DNA from: an uncultured Prevotellaceae bacterium
Lineage (GTDB): Bacteria; Bacteroidota; Bacteroidia; Bacteroidales; Bacteroidaceae
Assembly: GCA_902784565.1 (NCBI GenBank)
Contig: CACZVE010000028.1
Location: 1-38,175, forward strand
DNA: 38,175 bases
Direction of reading: 5' to 3'
Numbering within the stretch: position 1 is the stretch's first letter; each line of letters starts with the position of its first letter. Of the stretch, positions 24,169 through 32,135 are shown piece by piece. A program made the position numbers and the translations under genes. The notes beneath the pieces are model-generated. The model was not told where the DNA came from. It worked only from the letters and a program-made list of their open reading frames with translations, and made no database searches.

Positions 24169-25222
24169 TCTCGATATAGTTTACAATCCACTCTCCTACT
24201 TCGCGGGTGCCGTACTTGGCACCACCCTCGACTTGGATTTCGGGGGTACGGACATTCGCATCGAGTGAGGCATTAACGGCCTCACGCACGAGGGCACCCT
24301 CTTTGTTGAGTCCGAAATGCTCCAACAACATGGCGGCAGAGAGAATCTGCGCCAACGGATTGGCGAGGTCCTGTCCGGCGGCTTGTGGCCACGAGCCATG
24401 CACCGGCTCGAAAAGAGGCGTATGCTCACCCAGCGACGACGAGGGTTGGAGTCCCATGGAACCAGTGATACAGGATGTCTCGTCGGTGAGGATGTCGCCG
24501 AAGGTATTCTCCGTCACGATGACATCGAAGAACGTCGGTTCCGTGAGTACCCGCATCGAGGCATTGTCGATAAACATATAGTCGGTGCGAACCTCTGGAT
24601 ACTGCGGTTCCATCTCCTTGGCAATCTGGCGCCACAGACGGGAGGATGCCAGCACATTCGCCTTATCGACGACAGTCAGGTGTTTGTTACGGGTCATCGC
24701 CATCTCGAAGGCCACTTTCAGGATGCGCTCAATCTCCGGACGGGTGTAGATATCGGTGTCGTAGGCCTTGTCATTGTCCTGATACTTCTCGCCGAAGTAC
24801 ATGCCGCCCGTCAGTTCGCGGATCACCACGAAGTCAGCACCTCGCAACAGTTCATCCTTCAACGGTGACTTGTGCAACAGACAGTCGAACGTCGCCACTG
24901 GACGGATATTGGCGAAGAGACCTAACTTCTTGCGCATCGCCAACAGACCCGTCTCGGGACGGATCTTCGCCGTGGGATTGTTGTCGTATTTCAGGTCGCC
25001 GACGGCAGCAAAGAGCACCGCATCAGCCCGCATGCACACCTCGTGAGTGCTGTCAGGATAAGGGTCTCCCACCTCGTCGATGGCATGAGCCCCGCAGATG
25101 GCCTCCTCGTATTCAAACTGGTGTCCGCATTTCTTGGAAATGGCGTCGAGCACAGCCACACCTTGTTTCATAATCTCCGGTCCGATACCGTCACCGGCCA
25201 GAATAGCAATCTTCAACTTCAT
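24161..25222 (-). CDS. leuB: 3-isopropylmalate dehydrogenase
   Basis: Oxidatively decarboxylates 3-isopropylmalate to 2-oxoisocaproate, using NAD+; cytoplasmic. 353 aa, normal length. Family marks: [12 protein letters not shown] at the start, the substrate arginines in [45 protein letters not shown] and the NAD-binding [16 protein letters not shown] near residue 280. It overlaps the split synthase domain upstream by 4 bases. In the citramalate route the same enzyme can act on 3-methylmalate. Confidence 0.95.
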   Translation of the reverse strand: MKLKIAILAGDGIGPEIMKQGVAVLDAISKKCGHQFEYEEAICGAHAIDEVGDPYPDSTHEVCMRADAVLFAAVGDLKYDNNPTAKIRPETGLLAMRKKLGLFANIRPVATFDCLLHKSPLKDELLRGADFVVIRELTGGMYFGEKYQDNDKAYDTDIYTRPEIERILKVAFEMAMTRNKHLTVVDKANVLASSRLWRQIAKEMEPQYPEVRTDYMFIDNASMRVLTEPTFFDVIVTENTFGDILTDETSCITGSMGLQPSSSLGEHTPLFEPVHGSWPQAAGQDLANPLAQILSAAMLLEHFGLNKEGALVREAVNASLDANVRTPEIQVEGGAKYGTREVGEWIVNYIENA

Positions 25223-25617
25223 AATTCGTTATCTTGTTCGTTTTCAATAATGTTCAGCATCTTAAAGGTCGCCTTGATGGCGGCTTCTGTCTGGTCGGCA
25301 TCCAGTCCGCGAGTGCGAAGCAGACGTCCATTGTCGTTCCATGTGATGACGGTCTGCACCAAGGCATCGGTGCGTCCACCGGGAGGGATGGTCACCGCAT
25401 AGTTCGCCAGGATGGGGAATGTGCGATCGAGGTATTTCTTATAGATGTACCGCAACGATTTCACGAAGGCGTCGTACTGACCATCACCCGTGGCACTGGC
25501 CTCATACTGCTTACCGTTGATCTCCACCTTGACATTCGCACCGGGTTTCAGACCGTAGGCCGTCGAGACCACATAACTCACGAGTTTCACCTTGTCCTCC
25601 GGCGCATCATGCTTCAA
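25219..25617 (-). CDS. LeuA-type regulatory domain, separated by a frameshift
   Basis: 132 aa, matching the C-terminal LeuA dimer/allosteric domain ([41 protein letters not shown]): the part that binds the feedback amino acid in 2-isopropylmalate and citramalate synthases. The only start is a TTG at 25617 overlapping the TGA of the catalytic part (TTGA). Upstream of it the same frame continues as protein-like sequence ([10 protein letters not shown]) back to the GGGG tract at 25644-25647. So this is the displaced end of the upstream synthase rather than a gene of its own. Whether it is made by frameshifting, reinitiation or not at all is open. Confidence 0.8.
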   Translation of the reverse strand: MKHDAPEDKVKLVSYVVSTAYGLKPGANVKVEINGKQYEASATGDGQYDAFVKSLRYIYKKYLDRTFPILANYAVTIPPGGRTDALVQTVITWNDNGRLLRTRGLDADQTEAAIKATFKMLNIIENEQDNEL

Positions 25618-26792
25618 GACATCGCTGACGATGAAAGGCAGATCCCCTGCGTCACCCGTTCCTTCTTGTCGCCGAGTTCGGTGATGCGTTGGGTGACGCG
25701 ACGCGTCTGTTCGGGTGTCAGTTCAAGACCCAGTTCCTCCAAGTTTTTGGCGATATTCGCCCTGCCGCTGTTCTTGCCGAGGGCATATTCGCGCCGCCGT
25801 CCAAAGCGTTCCGGCACGAGGGCATTCTGATATAGTCCGTTCTTCTTGTCGCCGTCGGCATGCACGCCAGCCACCTGTGTAAACACATTGTCGCCGATGA
25901 TCGGTTGGTTGGGTGCCACCGCGATACCGCTGTAACTCTCTACCAGACGGGAGATGTCGTTGAGTTTATTCTCGCAGATATTTGTGCGGGCATTGAAGTG
26001 ATCCTTCAAAATCACCTGTACACTCGACAACGGCGCATTACCGCAGCGCTCCCCCAGCCCATTCACCGTCACGTGCAATCCCTTGGCACCGCTCAGCACG
26101 GCGGCGAGGGAATTAGACACAGCGAGGTCGTAGTCGTTGTGGGCATGGAAATCGAAGTGGGTGTCGGCATAGCGCTTCACCATCTTCCGGAAATACTCGA
26201 TACATTGCAGGGGATTCATGATACCCAACGTGTCGGGCAACATAAACCGTCGGATGCCGCTGTCGCAGAGGGCATCCATCAACTGATAGACGTAGAAGGG
26301 TGAATCCTTCATACCGTCCGACCAGTCCTCCAAGTAGAGGTTCACGGTGATACCTTTCTCGCGGGCATACTTCACCTCCTGACGGATATCCTCGATATGT
26401 TCCTCGGGTGTCTTTTGGAGTTGTTGGGTGCAGTGCTTCAGCGAACCCTTTGCCAACAGGTTCATCGTCTTGCCGCCACAGTCGGCTATCCAGTCGATGC
26501 TCTGTCCACCATCCACGAAGCCGAGCACTTCCACGCGCTCCAACTTGTCGATCTTCTCTGCATAGCGACAGATCATGCCGACTGCCTCCTTCTCGCCTTC
26601 CGACACCCGAGCCGACGCCACCTCGATACGATCCACGTTGAGGTCGTTCAACAGCATACGGGCTATCATCAGTTTCTCATGCGGAAGAAACGAGACACCG
26701 CTGGTCTGTTCTCCGTCGCGCAGCGTCGAGTCCAGAATCTCCACGAAGGGCTGGATGCGCTGGTACTTACTTACTTGTTCTGCTGTTCCCAT
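25614..26792 (-). CDS. Second LeuA/CimA-family synthase, catalytic part (frameshifted)
   Basis: 392 aa. DRE-TIM barrel of the 2-isopropylmalate/citramalate/homocitrate synthase family: LDSTLRDGEQTSGVSF at about 20-35, metal ligands in FDFHAHNDYDLAVSN, VNGLGERCGNAPL, then the linker region GVHADGDKKN. It condenses acetyl-CoA with a 2-oxo acid; pyruvate (giving (R)-citramalate for isoleucine) is my best guess, since a complete LeuA is also in the operon. The frame breaks at GGGG (25644-25647): the last residues [10 protein letters not shown] are out of frame, and adding one G restores a single protein of about 530 aa with the downstream domain. Overlaps leuD by 22 bases. Confidence 0.85.
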   Translation of the reverse strand: MGTAEQVSKYQRIQPFVEILDSTLRDGEQTSGVSFLPHEKLMIARMLLNDLNVDRIEVASARVSEGEKEAVGMICRYAEKIDKLERVEVLGFVDGGQSIDWIADCGGKTMNLLAKGSLKHCTQQLQKTPEEHIEDIRQEVKYAREKGITVNLYLEDWSDGMKDSPFYVYQLMDALCDSGIRRFMLPDTLGIMNPLQCIEYFRKMVKRYADTHFDFHAHNDYDLAVSNSLAAVLSGAKGLHVTVNGLGERCGNAPLSSVQVILKDHFNARTNICENKLNDISRLVESYSGIAVAPNQPIIGDNVFTQVAGVHADGDKKNGLYQNALVPERFGRRREYALGKNSGRANIAKNLEELGLELTPEQTRRVTQRITELGDKKERVTQGICLSSSAMS

Positions 26793-27367
26793 AGTTCTGT
26801 CTTGTTTTGGTTCTGCATCAGAAAGTCGATGTCGTCGAGCCCGTTCATCAGACAGTGCTTCTTGTAGCCGTTGATGTCGAAGTGCTCGCTGCGACCCGTG
26901 GCGAGGTTCGTCACTGTCTGATTGGGTAGATCGACTTTTACCTCTGTCTTGGCATTTGCCTTAATGCTCTGGAAAAGTTCCGCAAGGAAGTCCTCGCTCA
27001 CCTGCACCGGCAGGACGAAATTGTTCAGTTCGTTGTTCTTGTGGATGTCGGCAAAGAAACTGCTGATAACCACCCGGAAACCATAGCCTGCAATCGCCCA
27101 GGCCGCATGCTCACGACTGGAACCGCTACCGAAGTTCTTGCCTGCCACGAGGATGCACCCCCCGTAGACAGGATCATTCAGCACGAAGTCCTTGTTGAGT
27201 GTGCCGTCGGCATTGTAACGCCAATCACGAAACAGGTTGTCGCCGAAGAAACGCTCCTCCCTCGTCGTCGCCTTCAGGAAACGGGCGGGAATAATCTGGT
27301 CGGTATCCACGTTCTCCAAAGGCAGGGGAACGCAGGTGCTTGTGATAATATCGAATTTCTGTTTCAT
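26771..27367 (-). CDS. leuD: 3-isopropylmalate dehydratase small subunit
   Basis: With LeuC isomerises 2-isopropylmalate to 3-isopropylmalate. 198 aa, the normal swivel-domain subunit: [21 protein letters not shown] at the N-terminus and [17 protein letters not shown] in the middle, both family signatures. Cytoplasmic. The ATG overlaps the leuC stop by 4 bases. Confidence 0.96.
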   Translation of the reverse strand: MKQKFDIITSTCVPLPLENVDTDQIIPARFLKATTREERFFGDNLFRDWRYNADGTLNKDFVLNDPVYGGCILVAGKNFGSGSSREHAAWAIAGYGFRVVISSFFADIHKNNELNNFVLPVQVSEDFLAELFQSIKANAKTEVKVDLPNQTVTNLATGRSEHFDINGYKKHCLMNGLDDIDFLMQNQNKTELWEQQNK

Positions 27368-28758
27368 AATAATTCTCTTGGATCTGTGATGACACCTGTG
27401 ACGGCGGCAGCGGCAGCTGTGAGAGGCGATGCCAGAATGGTACGCGCCCCGGGGCCCTGACGCCCTTCGAAATTACGGTTAGAGGTAGATACCGACAGTT
27501 TGCCTGCGGGTATCTTATCATCGTTCATAGCCAGACAGGCGGAGCAACCAGGCTGACGGATCTCAAAGCCTGCCTCGGCAAGTATCTTGTCCAGTCCTTC
27601 CTCGCGGATTTGCTTGTCCACAGCCCAGGAACCAGGCACCAACCATGCCACGACATCGTCGGCCTTCTTCCGTCCTTTCACTAGTGAAGCAAAGGCGCGG
27701 AAATCCTCGATGCGTCCGTTGGTACAGGCTCCGAGGAACACATAATCCACCTTCGTGCCGAGCAGTTTCTGTCCGGGCTTAAAGCCCATATAGTCGAGAG
27801 CCTTCAAGAAACTCTGTTCGGGCGAGTTTGCAATTTGTCCGTTAGTAGGGATGGCTTCGGTAATTCCGATCCCCATCCCGGGGTTCGTGCCGTAGGTGAT
27901 ACGAGGCTCGATGTCCGCAGCGTCAAAGAAAAGCTCCTTGTCAAATACAGCATCCTCGCCGCTCTTCAAGGTTTTCCAATAGGCGACGGCCTTCTCCCAC
28001 TCCTCACCCTTTGGGGCAAACTCCCTACCTTTTATATAATTAAAGGTGGTCTCGTCGGGGGCAATCATACCGCCACGGGCTCCCATCTCTATCGAGAGGT
28101 TACAAAGCGTGAGGCGTCCTTCCATCGACAGGTTCCGCACCACCTCACCGGCATACTCCACGAAATAGCCCGTAGCGCCAGAAGTCGTGATCTGCGCCAT
28201 CAGATAGAGGGCCACATCCTTTGCCGTCACACCCTTACCCAGTGTGCCGTTGATGGTAATCCGCATCGACTTCGGTTTCTGTTGCAGGATGCACTGCGAT
28301 GCCATCACCATCTCCACCTCGGAGGTGCCGATGCCGAAAGCCACAGCCCCCATCGCGCCGTGCGTCGAGGTATGTGAGTCGCCACAGACAATCGTCATGC
28401 CAGGCAATGAGAGTCCCTTCTCCGGTCCCACCACGTGGATGATACCATTGTCCTTCGACAACATACCGTAGTGTGTCAGTCCGAACTCGGCAGCATTCCG
28501 CTCCAAGGCATCCACCTGCGCCTTCGACACGGGGTCTGCAATAGGCTTGTCCTGATCGTGTGTCGGTGTGTTGTGATCCGGCATACAATAGATCTGCTGC
28601 GGACGGAAACACTTCAGTCCTCTCGCCCGCATCCCGTCGAATGCCTGCGGCGTGGTTACCTCATGACAGTACAGACGGTCTATATACAACTGCGTCGGCC
28701 CGTCCTTCACGACCTGCACCACGTGCCTGTCCCATATCTTGTCAAATAATGTATTCAT
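27364..28758 (-). CDS. leuC: 3-isopropylmalate dehydratase large subunit
   Basis: Aconitase-family subunit holding the [4Fe-4S] cluster, 464 aa. Cluster cysteines fit [13 protein letters not shown] (about 345) and the pair in [11 protein letters not shown] (about 405-415). [28 protein letters not shown] is the family core. Works with LeuD; may also handle citramalate. It overlaps the end of leuA by 17 bases. Confidence 0.96.
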   Translation of the reverse strand: MNTLFDKIWDRHVVQVVKDGPTQLYIDRLYCHEVTTPQAFDGMRARGLKCFRPQQIYCMPDHNTPTHDQDKPIADPVSKAQVDALERNAAEFGLTHYGMLSKDNGIIHVVGPEKGLSLPGMTIVCGDSHTSTHGAMGAVAFGIGTSEVEMVMASQCILQQKPKSMRITINGTLGKGVTAKDVALYLMAQITTSGATGYFVEYAGEVVRNLSMEGRLTLCNLSIEMGARGGMIAPDETTFNYIKGREFAPKGEEWEKAVAYWKTLKSGEDAVFDKELFFDAADIEPRITYGTNPGMGIGITEAIPTNGQIANSPEQSFLKALDYMGFKPGQKLLGTKVDYVFLGACTNGRIEDFRAFASLVKGRKKADDVVAWLVPGSWAVDKQIREEGLDKILAEAGFEIRQPGCSACLAMNDDKIPAGKLSVSTSNRNFEGRQGPGARTILASPLTAAAAAVTGVITDPRELL

Positions 28759-30241
28759 TCCTGATACAGTCGATATATGCCTCTACCGATGCCGTCACAA
28801 TGTCCGTATCGGCACCGAAGCCGTAGTACAGACTTCCGTCGTACTCCACCTGCATGTGAACTTTACCCACATCGTCGGAGCCTTTCGAGATGGCCTGGAT
28901 AGTAAACTCCTTCAGCGTCATCGTCTTCATGATGATCTTTTTCAGGGCCTTGATGGCGGCATCCACAGGACCGTTACCCGAAGCAGCCGCCTCGAACTTC
29001 TGCCCACTGATATCCAAACCTATCGAGGCTACACTCTTCACGCCCTTGCCTGTCGTCACCTGCAGGAAGTCGAGACGCACGGCACGGGTGTCCGAGGTGT
29101 CGGCACCTGCCAGCATCATCACATCGGCATCGCCCACCTCCTTCTTCTGGTCTGCCAATACCAGGAACTTTTCATAGATCTTATCCAGTTTCTGATCGTC
29201 CAGATCCACGCCGTTCACATGCAGACGGTGCTTCAGGGCAGCCCTTCCGCTGCGGGCTGTCAGCACGATGCTGTTGTCGTCGATACCCACATCCTTCGGA
29301 TCCATGATCTCGTAGGTATGCACATTCTTCAGCACGCCGTCCTGATGGATGCCGCTGGAGTGTGCAAAGGCGTTACGACCCACAATGGCCTTATTCGGCT
29401 GTACGGGCATATTCATCAACGACGACACCATACGACTCGTCGGATAGATCTTCGTCGTGTTGATGTTCGTGTCGATACCGAGCCCCTTGTGACATTTCAG
29501 GATCATGGCGATTTCCTCAAGAGAGGTATTACCCGCCCGTTCACCGATGCCGTTGATGGTCACCTCCACTTGACGGGCACCAGCCATCACACCGTTGAAG
29601 GTGTTGGCTGTTGCCATACCTAAGTCGTTGTGGCAGTGGGTGGAGATGATGGCCTTGTCGATATTATCCACATGTTCCATCAAGTACTTGATCTTCTCGA
29701 AATACTCTTGCGGCAGACAATAGCCTGTGGTGTCGGGGATGTTTACTACTGTGGCACCGGCCTTGATCACAGCCTCCACTACCTGTGCCAGATACGCATT
29801 GTCCGTGCGTCCGGCATCCTCGCAGTAGAACTCCACATCGTCCACAAACCGCTTGGCGTACTTCGTAGCCGCGACGGCCTGTTCGAGGATATGCTCACGG
29901 TCGGAGTTAAACTTATACAGGATATGCTCGTCGCTGGTGCCGATACCCGTATGGATACGCTTGTGCTTGGCATACTGCAAGGCCTCGAAGGCCACGTCGA
30001 TGTCGTGCTCCACAGCGCGTGTCAGCGCACAGATCACGGGCCATGTCACGGCCTTTGAAATCTCAATCACCGAGTTAAAGTCACCCGGACTCGATACGGG
30101 GAATCCCGCCTCAATCACGTCCACGCCGAGTTGTTCCAAGGCTTTCGCCACCTGGATCTTCTCTACCGTGTTCAACTGGCATCCGGGCACCTGTTCACCG
30201 TCCCGGAGCGTCGTGTCGAAGATGTACAATCTGTCGTCCAT
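28742..30241 (-). CDS. leuA: 2-isopropylmalate synthase
   Basis: First committed enzyme of leucine synthesis: acetyl-CoA plus 2-oxoisovalerate gives 2-isopropylmalate. 499 aa with [15 protein letters not shown] at 9-23, [16 protein letters not shown] (metal-binding HxH region), [14 protein letters not shown] and [13 protein letters not shown]. The complete C-terminal LeuA dimer domain (about 390-490; [27 protein letters not shown]) gives leucine feedback inhibition in the family. The ATG at 30241 is the first gene start after the attenuator at 30290-30435. Confidence 0.95.
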   Translation of the reverse strand: MDDRLYIFDTTLRDGEQVPGCQLNTVEKIQVAKALEQLGVDVIEAGFPVSSPGDFNSVIEISKAVTWPVICALTRAVEHDIDVAFEALQYAKHKRIHTGIGTSDEHILYKFNSDREHILEQAVAATKYAKRFVDDVEFYCEDAGRTDNAYLAQVVEAVIKAGATVVNIPDTTGYCLPQEYFEKIKYLMEHVDNIDKAIISTHCHNDLGMATANTFNGVMAGARQVEVTINGIGERAGNTSLEEIAMILKCHKGLGIDTNINTTKIYPTSRMVSSLMNMPVQPNKAIVGRNAFAHSSGIHQDGVLKNVHTYEIMDPKDVGIDDNSIVLTARSGRAALKHRLHVNGVDLDDQKLDKIYEKFLVLADQKKEVGDADVMMLAGADTSDTRAVRLDFLQVTTGKGVKSVASIGLDISGQKFEAAASGNGPVDAAIKALKKIIMKTMTLKEFTIQAISKGSDDVGKVHMQVEYDGSLYYGFGADTDIVTASVEAYIDCIRNEYII

Positions 30242-30289
30242 TTCTCTTTTTCTTATTTAGTCTTTATTGTGTTATTGTCAGTCACCATG

Positions 30290-30323
30290 AAAAAGCCCTT
30301 CACACTCGGAAGTGAGAAGGGCT
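30290..30323 (-). terminator. leu operon attenuator (terminator hairpin)
   Basis: On the minus strand AGCCCTTC (30323-30316), T, CACT, loop TCCG, AGTG, T, GAAGGGCT (30301-30294) form a 13-layer hairpin (12 pairs, one T-T), followed at once by TTTTT. It sits 49 bases before the leuA ATG. Its 5' half (30320-30307) can instead pair with 30379-30366 in the leader peptide's coding region: 9 bp, one C-C mismatch, then 4 bp. Confidence 0.9.
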
Positions 30324-30351
30324 CTATATCGTTTCGTTTGCTTACACCTTA

Positions 30352-30435
30352 TTAATATATATACACCTTGTCACTTCCGACTGCTCCCTGCAGTCGAATA
30401 ATAATAAGGCCGTTAAGTAGATTCTTCTTCATCAT
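30352..30435 (-). CDS. leu operon leader peptide (27 aa)
   Basis: ATG at 30435 (a second ATG follows at once), TAA at 30354-30352. The peptide starts MMKKNLLNGLIIIRLQ and ends DKVYIY. Leu, Ile and Val make up 10 of 27 residues, with L-L-N-G-L-I-I-I at codons 6-13. The coding region also holds a 7-bp hairpin (CGACTGC 30396-30390 with GCAGTCG 30384-30378). A ribosome stalled on codons 6-13 would cover the first arm, free the second, and allow the antiterminator with 30307-30320. This is the classical attenuation layout; the amino acids match the operon's products. Confidence 0.85.
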   Translation of the reverse strand: MMKKNLLNGLIIIRLQGAVGSDKVYIY

Positions 30436-30463
30436 AATCTATGCTTTCGTTTGAAATCGGGGG

Positions 30464-30495
30464 CAAAGTTATAGTATTTCTGCGAAACCAACAAA
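30464..30495 (-). promoter_or_regulatory. leu operon promoter (-33/-7)
   Basis: TTTG (30495-30492), a 20-base spacer, then TAACTTTG (30471-30464) on the minus strand. Transcription should start near 30458, giving a leader of about 217 nt before leuA. Confidence 0.85.
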
Positions 30496-30541
30496 CATTT
30501 TGTCACTTTTTTAAGCAAATACGCAACAAATTTGCACTTTT

Positions 30542-31345
30542 TCAGCCTAATTCGTACACTTCGCTCGGCATTTTGCGCTTCAGAACGTCCAGTTCAATGT
30601 CCTTCCCGGCGATGATGCCGTACGAGCGCAACGTGGCATCGACGGTCTTGCGGGCGAGTTCCGGATGGTTGTTCTCCTCACTCAGATGACAGAGCCACAC
30701 GTGTTTTAACCGTTCCGTCATATTCTCCGCCAACATCTTGCCGCATTCCGTGTTCGACAGATGGCCGATATCACTGGCGATGCGCTCCTTCAGATACTGC
30801 GGATAAGGACCTCCCTGCAGCATCTCCACGTCGTGGTTGGCCTCGATCACCAGATACTCTGCCTCGCCGATACGCGCCTTCATCTCGTCAGTCACACTGC
30901 CGGCATCCGTCATCAGCACGAAGGTCACGCCTCCCGCTTCTATCTGATAACCCACGTTCTCGTTGGCGTCATGTGGCACTGTAAATGGGGTCACGGTGAA
31001 GTCACCCAACTGCATCGTGTGTCCAGGCTCCACAAACCGTTTCAGTTCGTCGGCCACTTTCCGTTGTACACAGTAGTTATGGTCTATACCCTGATGAACC
31101 TTCTCAGTGGCATAAACCGGCACATGGTAGTCATAACTGAAGGCACCCACCGACTTGATATGGTCTGCATGGTCGTGCGTGATAAGCACTCTCTGCACCG
31201 AACCGAGACTGATACCGTAGTCTCTGGCATGCTTCTTCAGTGTTCTGATACCTACTCCTATATCTATTAACAATCCGTCTGTTGCGGTGCCTAAGTAATA
31301 GCAATTACCGCTGCTCCCGCTGCCAAACGATATAAATTTCAGCAT
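30542..31345 (-). CDS. MBL-fold metallo-hydrolase (YycJ/WalJ type)
   Basis: 267 aa from the chosen start MLKFISFGSGSSGNCYYLG. Metallo-beta-lactamase fold with the two-metal motif THDHADHIKSVG (HxHxDH) and downstream ligands in VPHDANENVGYQI and the DAG of LMTDAGSVT, plus HLSNTECG and LCHLSEENNHPELA. YycJ-type proteins are exonucleases or hydrolases tied to DNA replication/repair and cell-wall control. ATG at 31345 is chosen because the earlier in-frame ATG (31396) sits within the promoter. Monocistronic. Confidence 0.92.
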   Translation of the reverse strand: MLKFISFGSGSSGNCYYLGTATDGLLIDIGVGIRTLKKHARDYGISLGSVQRVLITHDHADHIKSVGAFSYDYHVPVYATEKVHQGIDHNYCVQRKVADELKRFVEPGHTMQLGDFTVTPFTVPHDANENVGYQIEAGGVTFVLMTDAGSVTDEMKARIGEAEYLVIEANHDVEMLQGGPYPQYLKERIASDIGHLSNTECGKMLAENMTERLKHVWLCHLSEENNHPELARKTVDATLRSYGIIAGKDIELDVLKRKMPSEVYELG

Positions 31346-31365
31346 TTTAATGTTATTATTTTGTG

Positions 31366-31397
31366 CAAAAGTAAGCAAAAAATGCCTCACCGCCAAA
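31366..31397 (-). promoter_or_regulatory. Promoter of the YycJ-type gene (-33/-7)
   Basis: TTTG (31397-31394), a 20-base spacer, then TACTTTTG (31373-31366) on the minus strand, 20 bases before the ATG at 31345. Confidence 0.8.
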
Positions 31398-31498
31398 GAA
31401 AAATGCCACGTTATGAGTTATTTTTTATTATTTAATGATTGTTTGCAGAATTACCAAACTCAGAACGGAGTCACTTCTCTCCAGATATTCAAAAATCT

Positions 31499-32046
31499 GC
31501 CCCAAAACTGGGACACGTTTATGCACACCGTGCAAAAGTCTGCCCCAAAATTGAGGCACGTTTATGCCACCCCTGCATAAGTCTTTCCCAGTTTTTAGGC
31601 TGGTTTTTGAAATCCAAAAATGGTTTTTCACGGATTTGGGACAAGGTTTTCAAGTTTATGGATGGTCTGTTCCGGATCTGGGACATGTCATTTTGATCTT
31701 TTAAAAATCAGCCCCAAATCGGGGACAAGACATTCCGACCTCAGAAAAACGTGCCCCAATTCTGGGTGAAGAAATCCCGACCCCGGAAAAAAATGCCCCA
31801 GTTCCAGGGCAAGATATTCCGACCTCGGAAAATTATCCCTCGAATCCAGGGCGAATAATTCCGACCCCGGAGAAATGTGCCCCAGATTTGGGTGAAGAAA
31901 TCCCGCCCTTGGGAAATCATGCCTCAATTCCAGAGCAAAAAATTCCGCCCTCGGAAAATTATCCCCTGAATTCGGGGCAAGAAATTCTGCCCTCGGAATA
32001 TCTTCTCCCAGATTTTAGGCATGGTTTTACGATTTAAGAATGGTAT
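31499..32046. repeat. Array of about 13 degenerate 42-bp units
   Basis: Units begin near 31499, 31542, 31585, 31628, 31671, 31711, 31753, 31795, 31837, 31879, 31921, 31963 and 32005. Those from 31711 on are exactly 42 bp; the first ones are 40-43 bp and more diverged. Each unit carries two small inverted repeats about 21 bp apart: GCCCC..n..GGGGC (as in CCCCTGAATTCGGGGC) and TTCCGA-CC-TCGGAA, with A/T-rich links. On the minus strand it can be read as 14-residue repeats (LPRIQGIIFRGRNF type), but no reading frame stays open through it. It fills the 790-base gap between the YycJ-type gene and the thioredoxin-fold gene. Confidence 0.8.
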
Positions 32047-32135
32047 ACCTCTGGTTCCGTTCAGCCGTCTACACAGGGGGACAGGAACGATGTGTAAAAC
32101 ACTGCACTCACCCCTTGCCTGGCACTGCGCAAGGA

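Noticed and set aside
28739-29623. 294-aa open frame opposite leuA
   Set aside because: Antisense to the LeuA catalytic and dimer domains; His/Leu-rich shadow composition.
30242-30440. Riboswitch before leuA
   Set aside because: The structure is fully explained by a translated leader with alternative hairpins; I recognise no aptamer core.
30515-30534. GCAAAT..ATTTGC hairpin after the YycJ-type gene as a terminator
   Set aside because: Only six pairs, A/T-rich, and followed by A residues rather than T on the minus strand.
31688-31927. 79-aa protein with 14-residue repeats
   Set aside because: Its frame follows the 42-bp DNA repeat and breaks at the array ends; it starts inside a repeat and has no promoter, so I treat it as part of the repeat.
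31499-32046. CRISPR array
   Set aside because: There are no identical repeats with unique spacers: the whole 42-bp unit is degenerate, the palindromes are inside every unit, and no cas gene is near.
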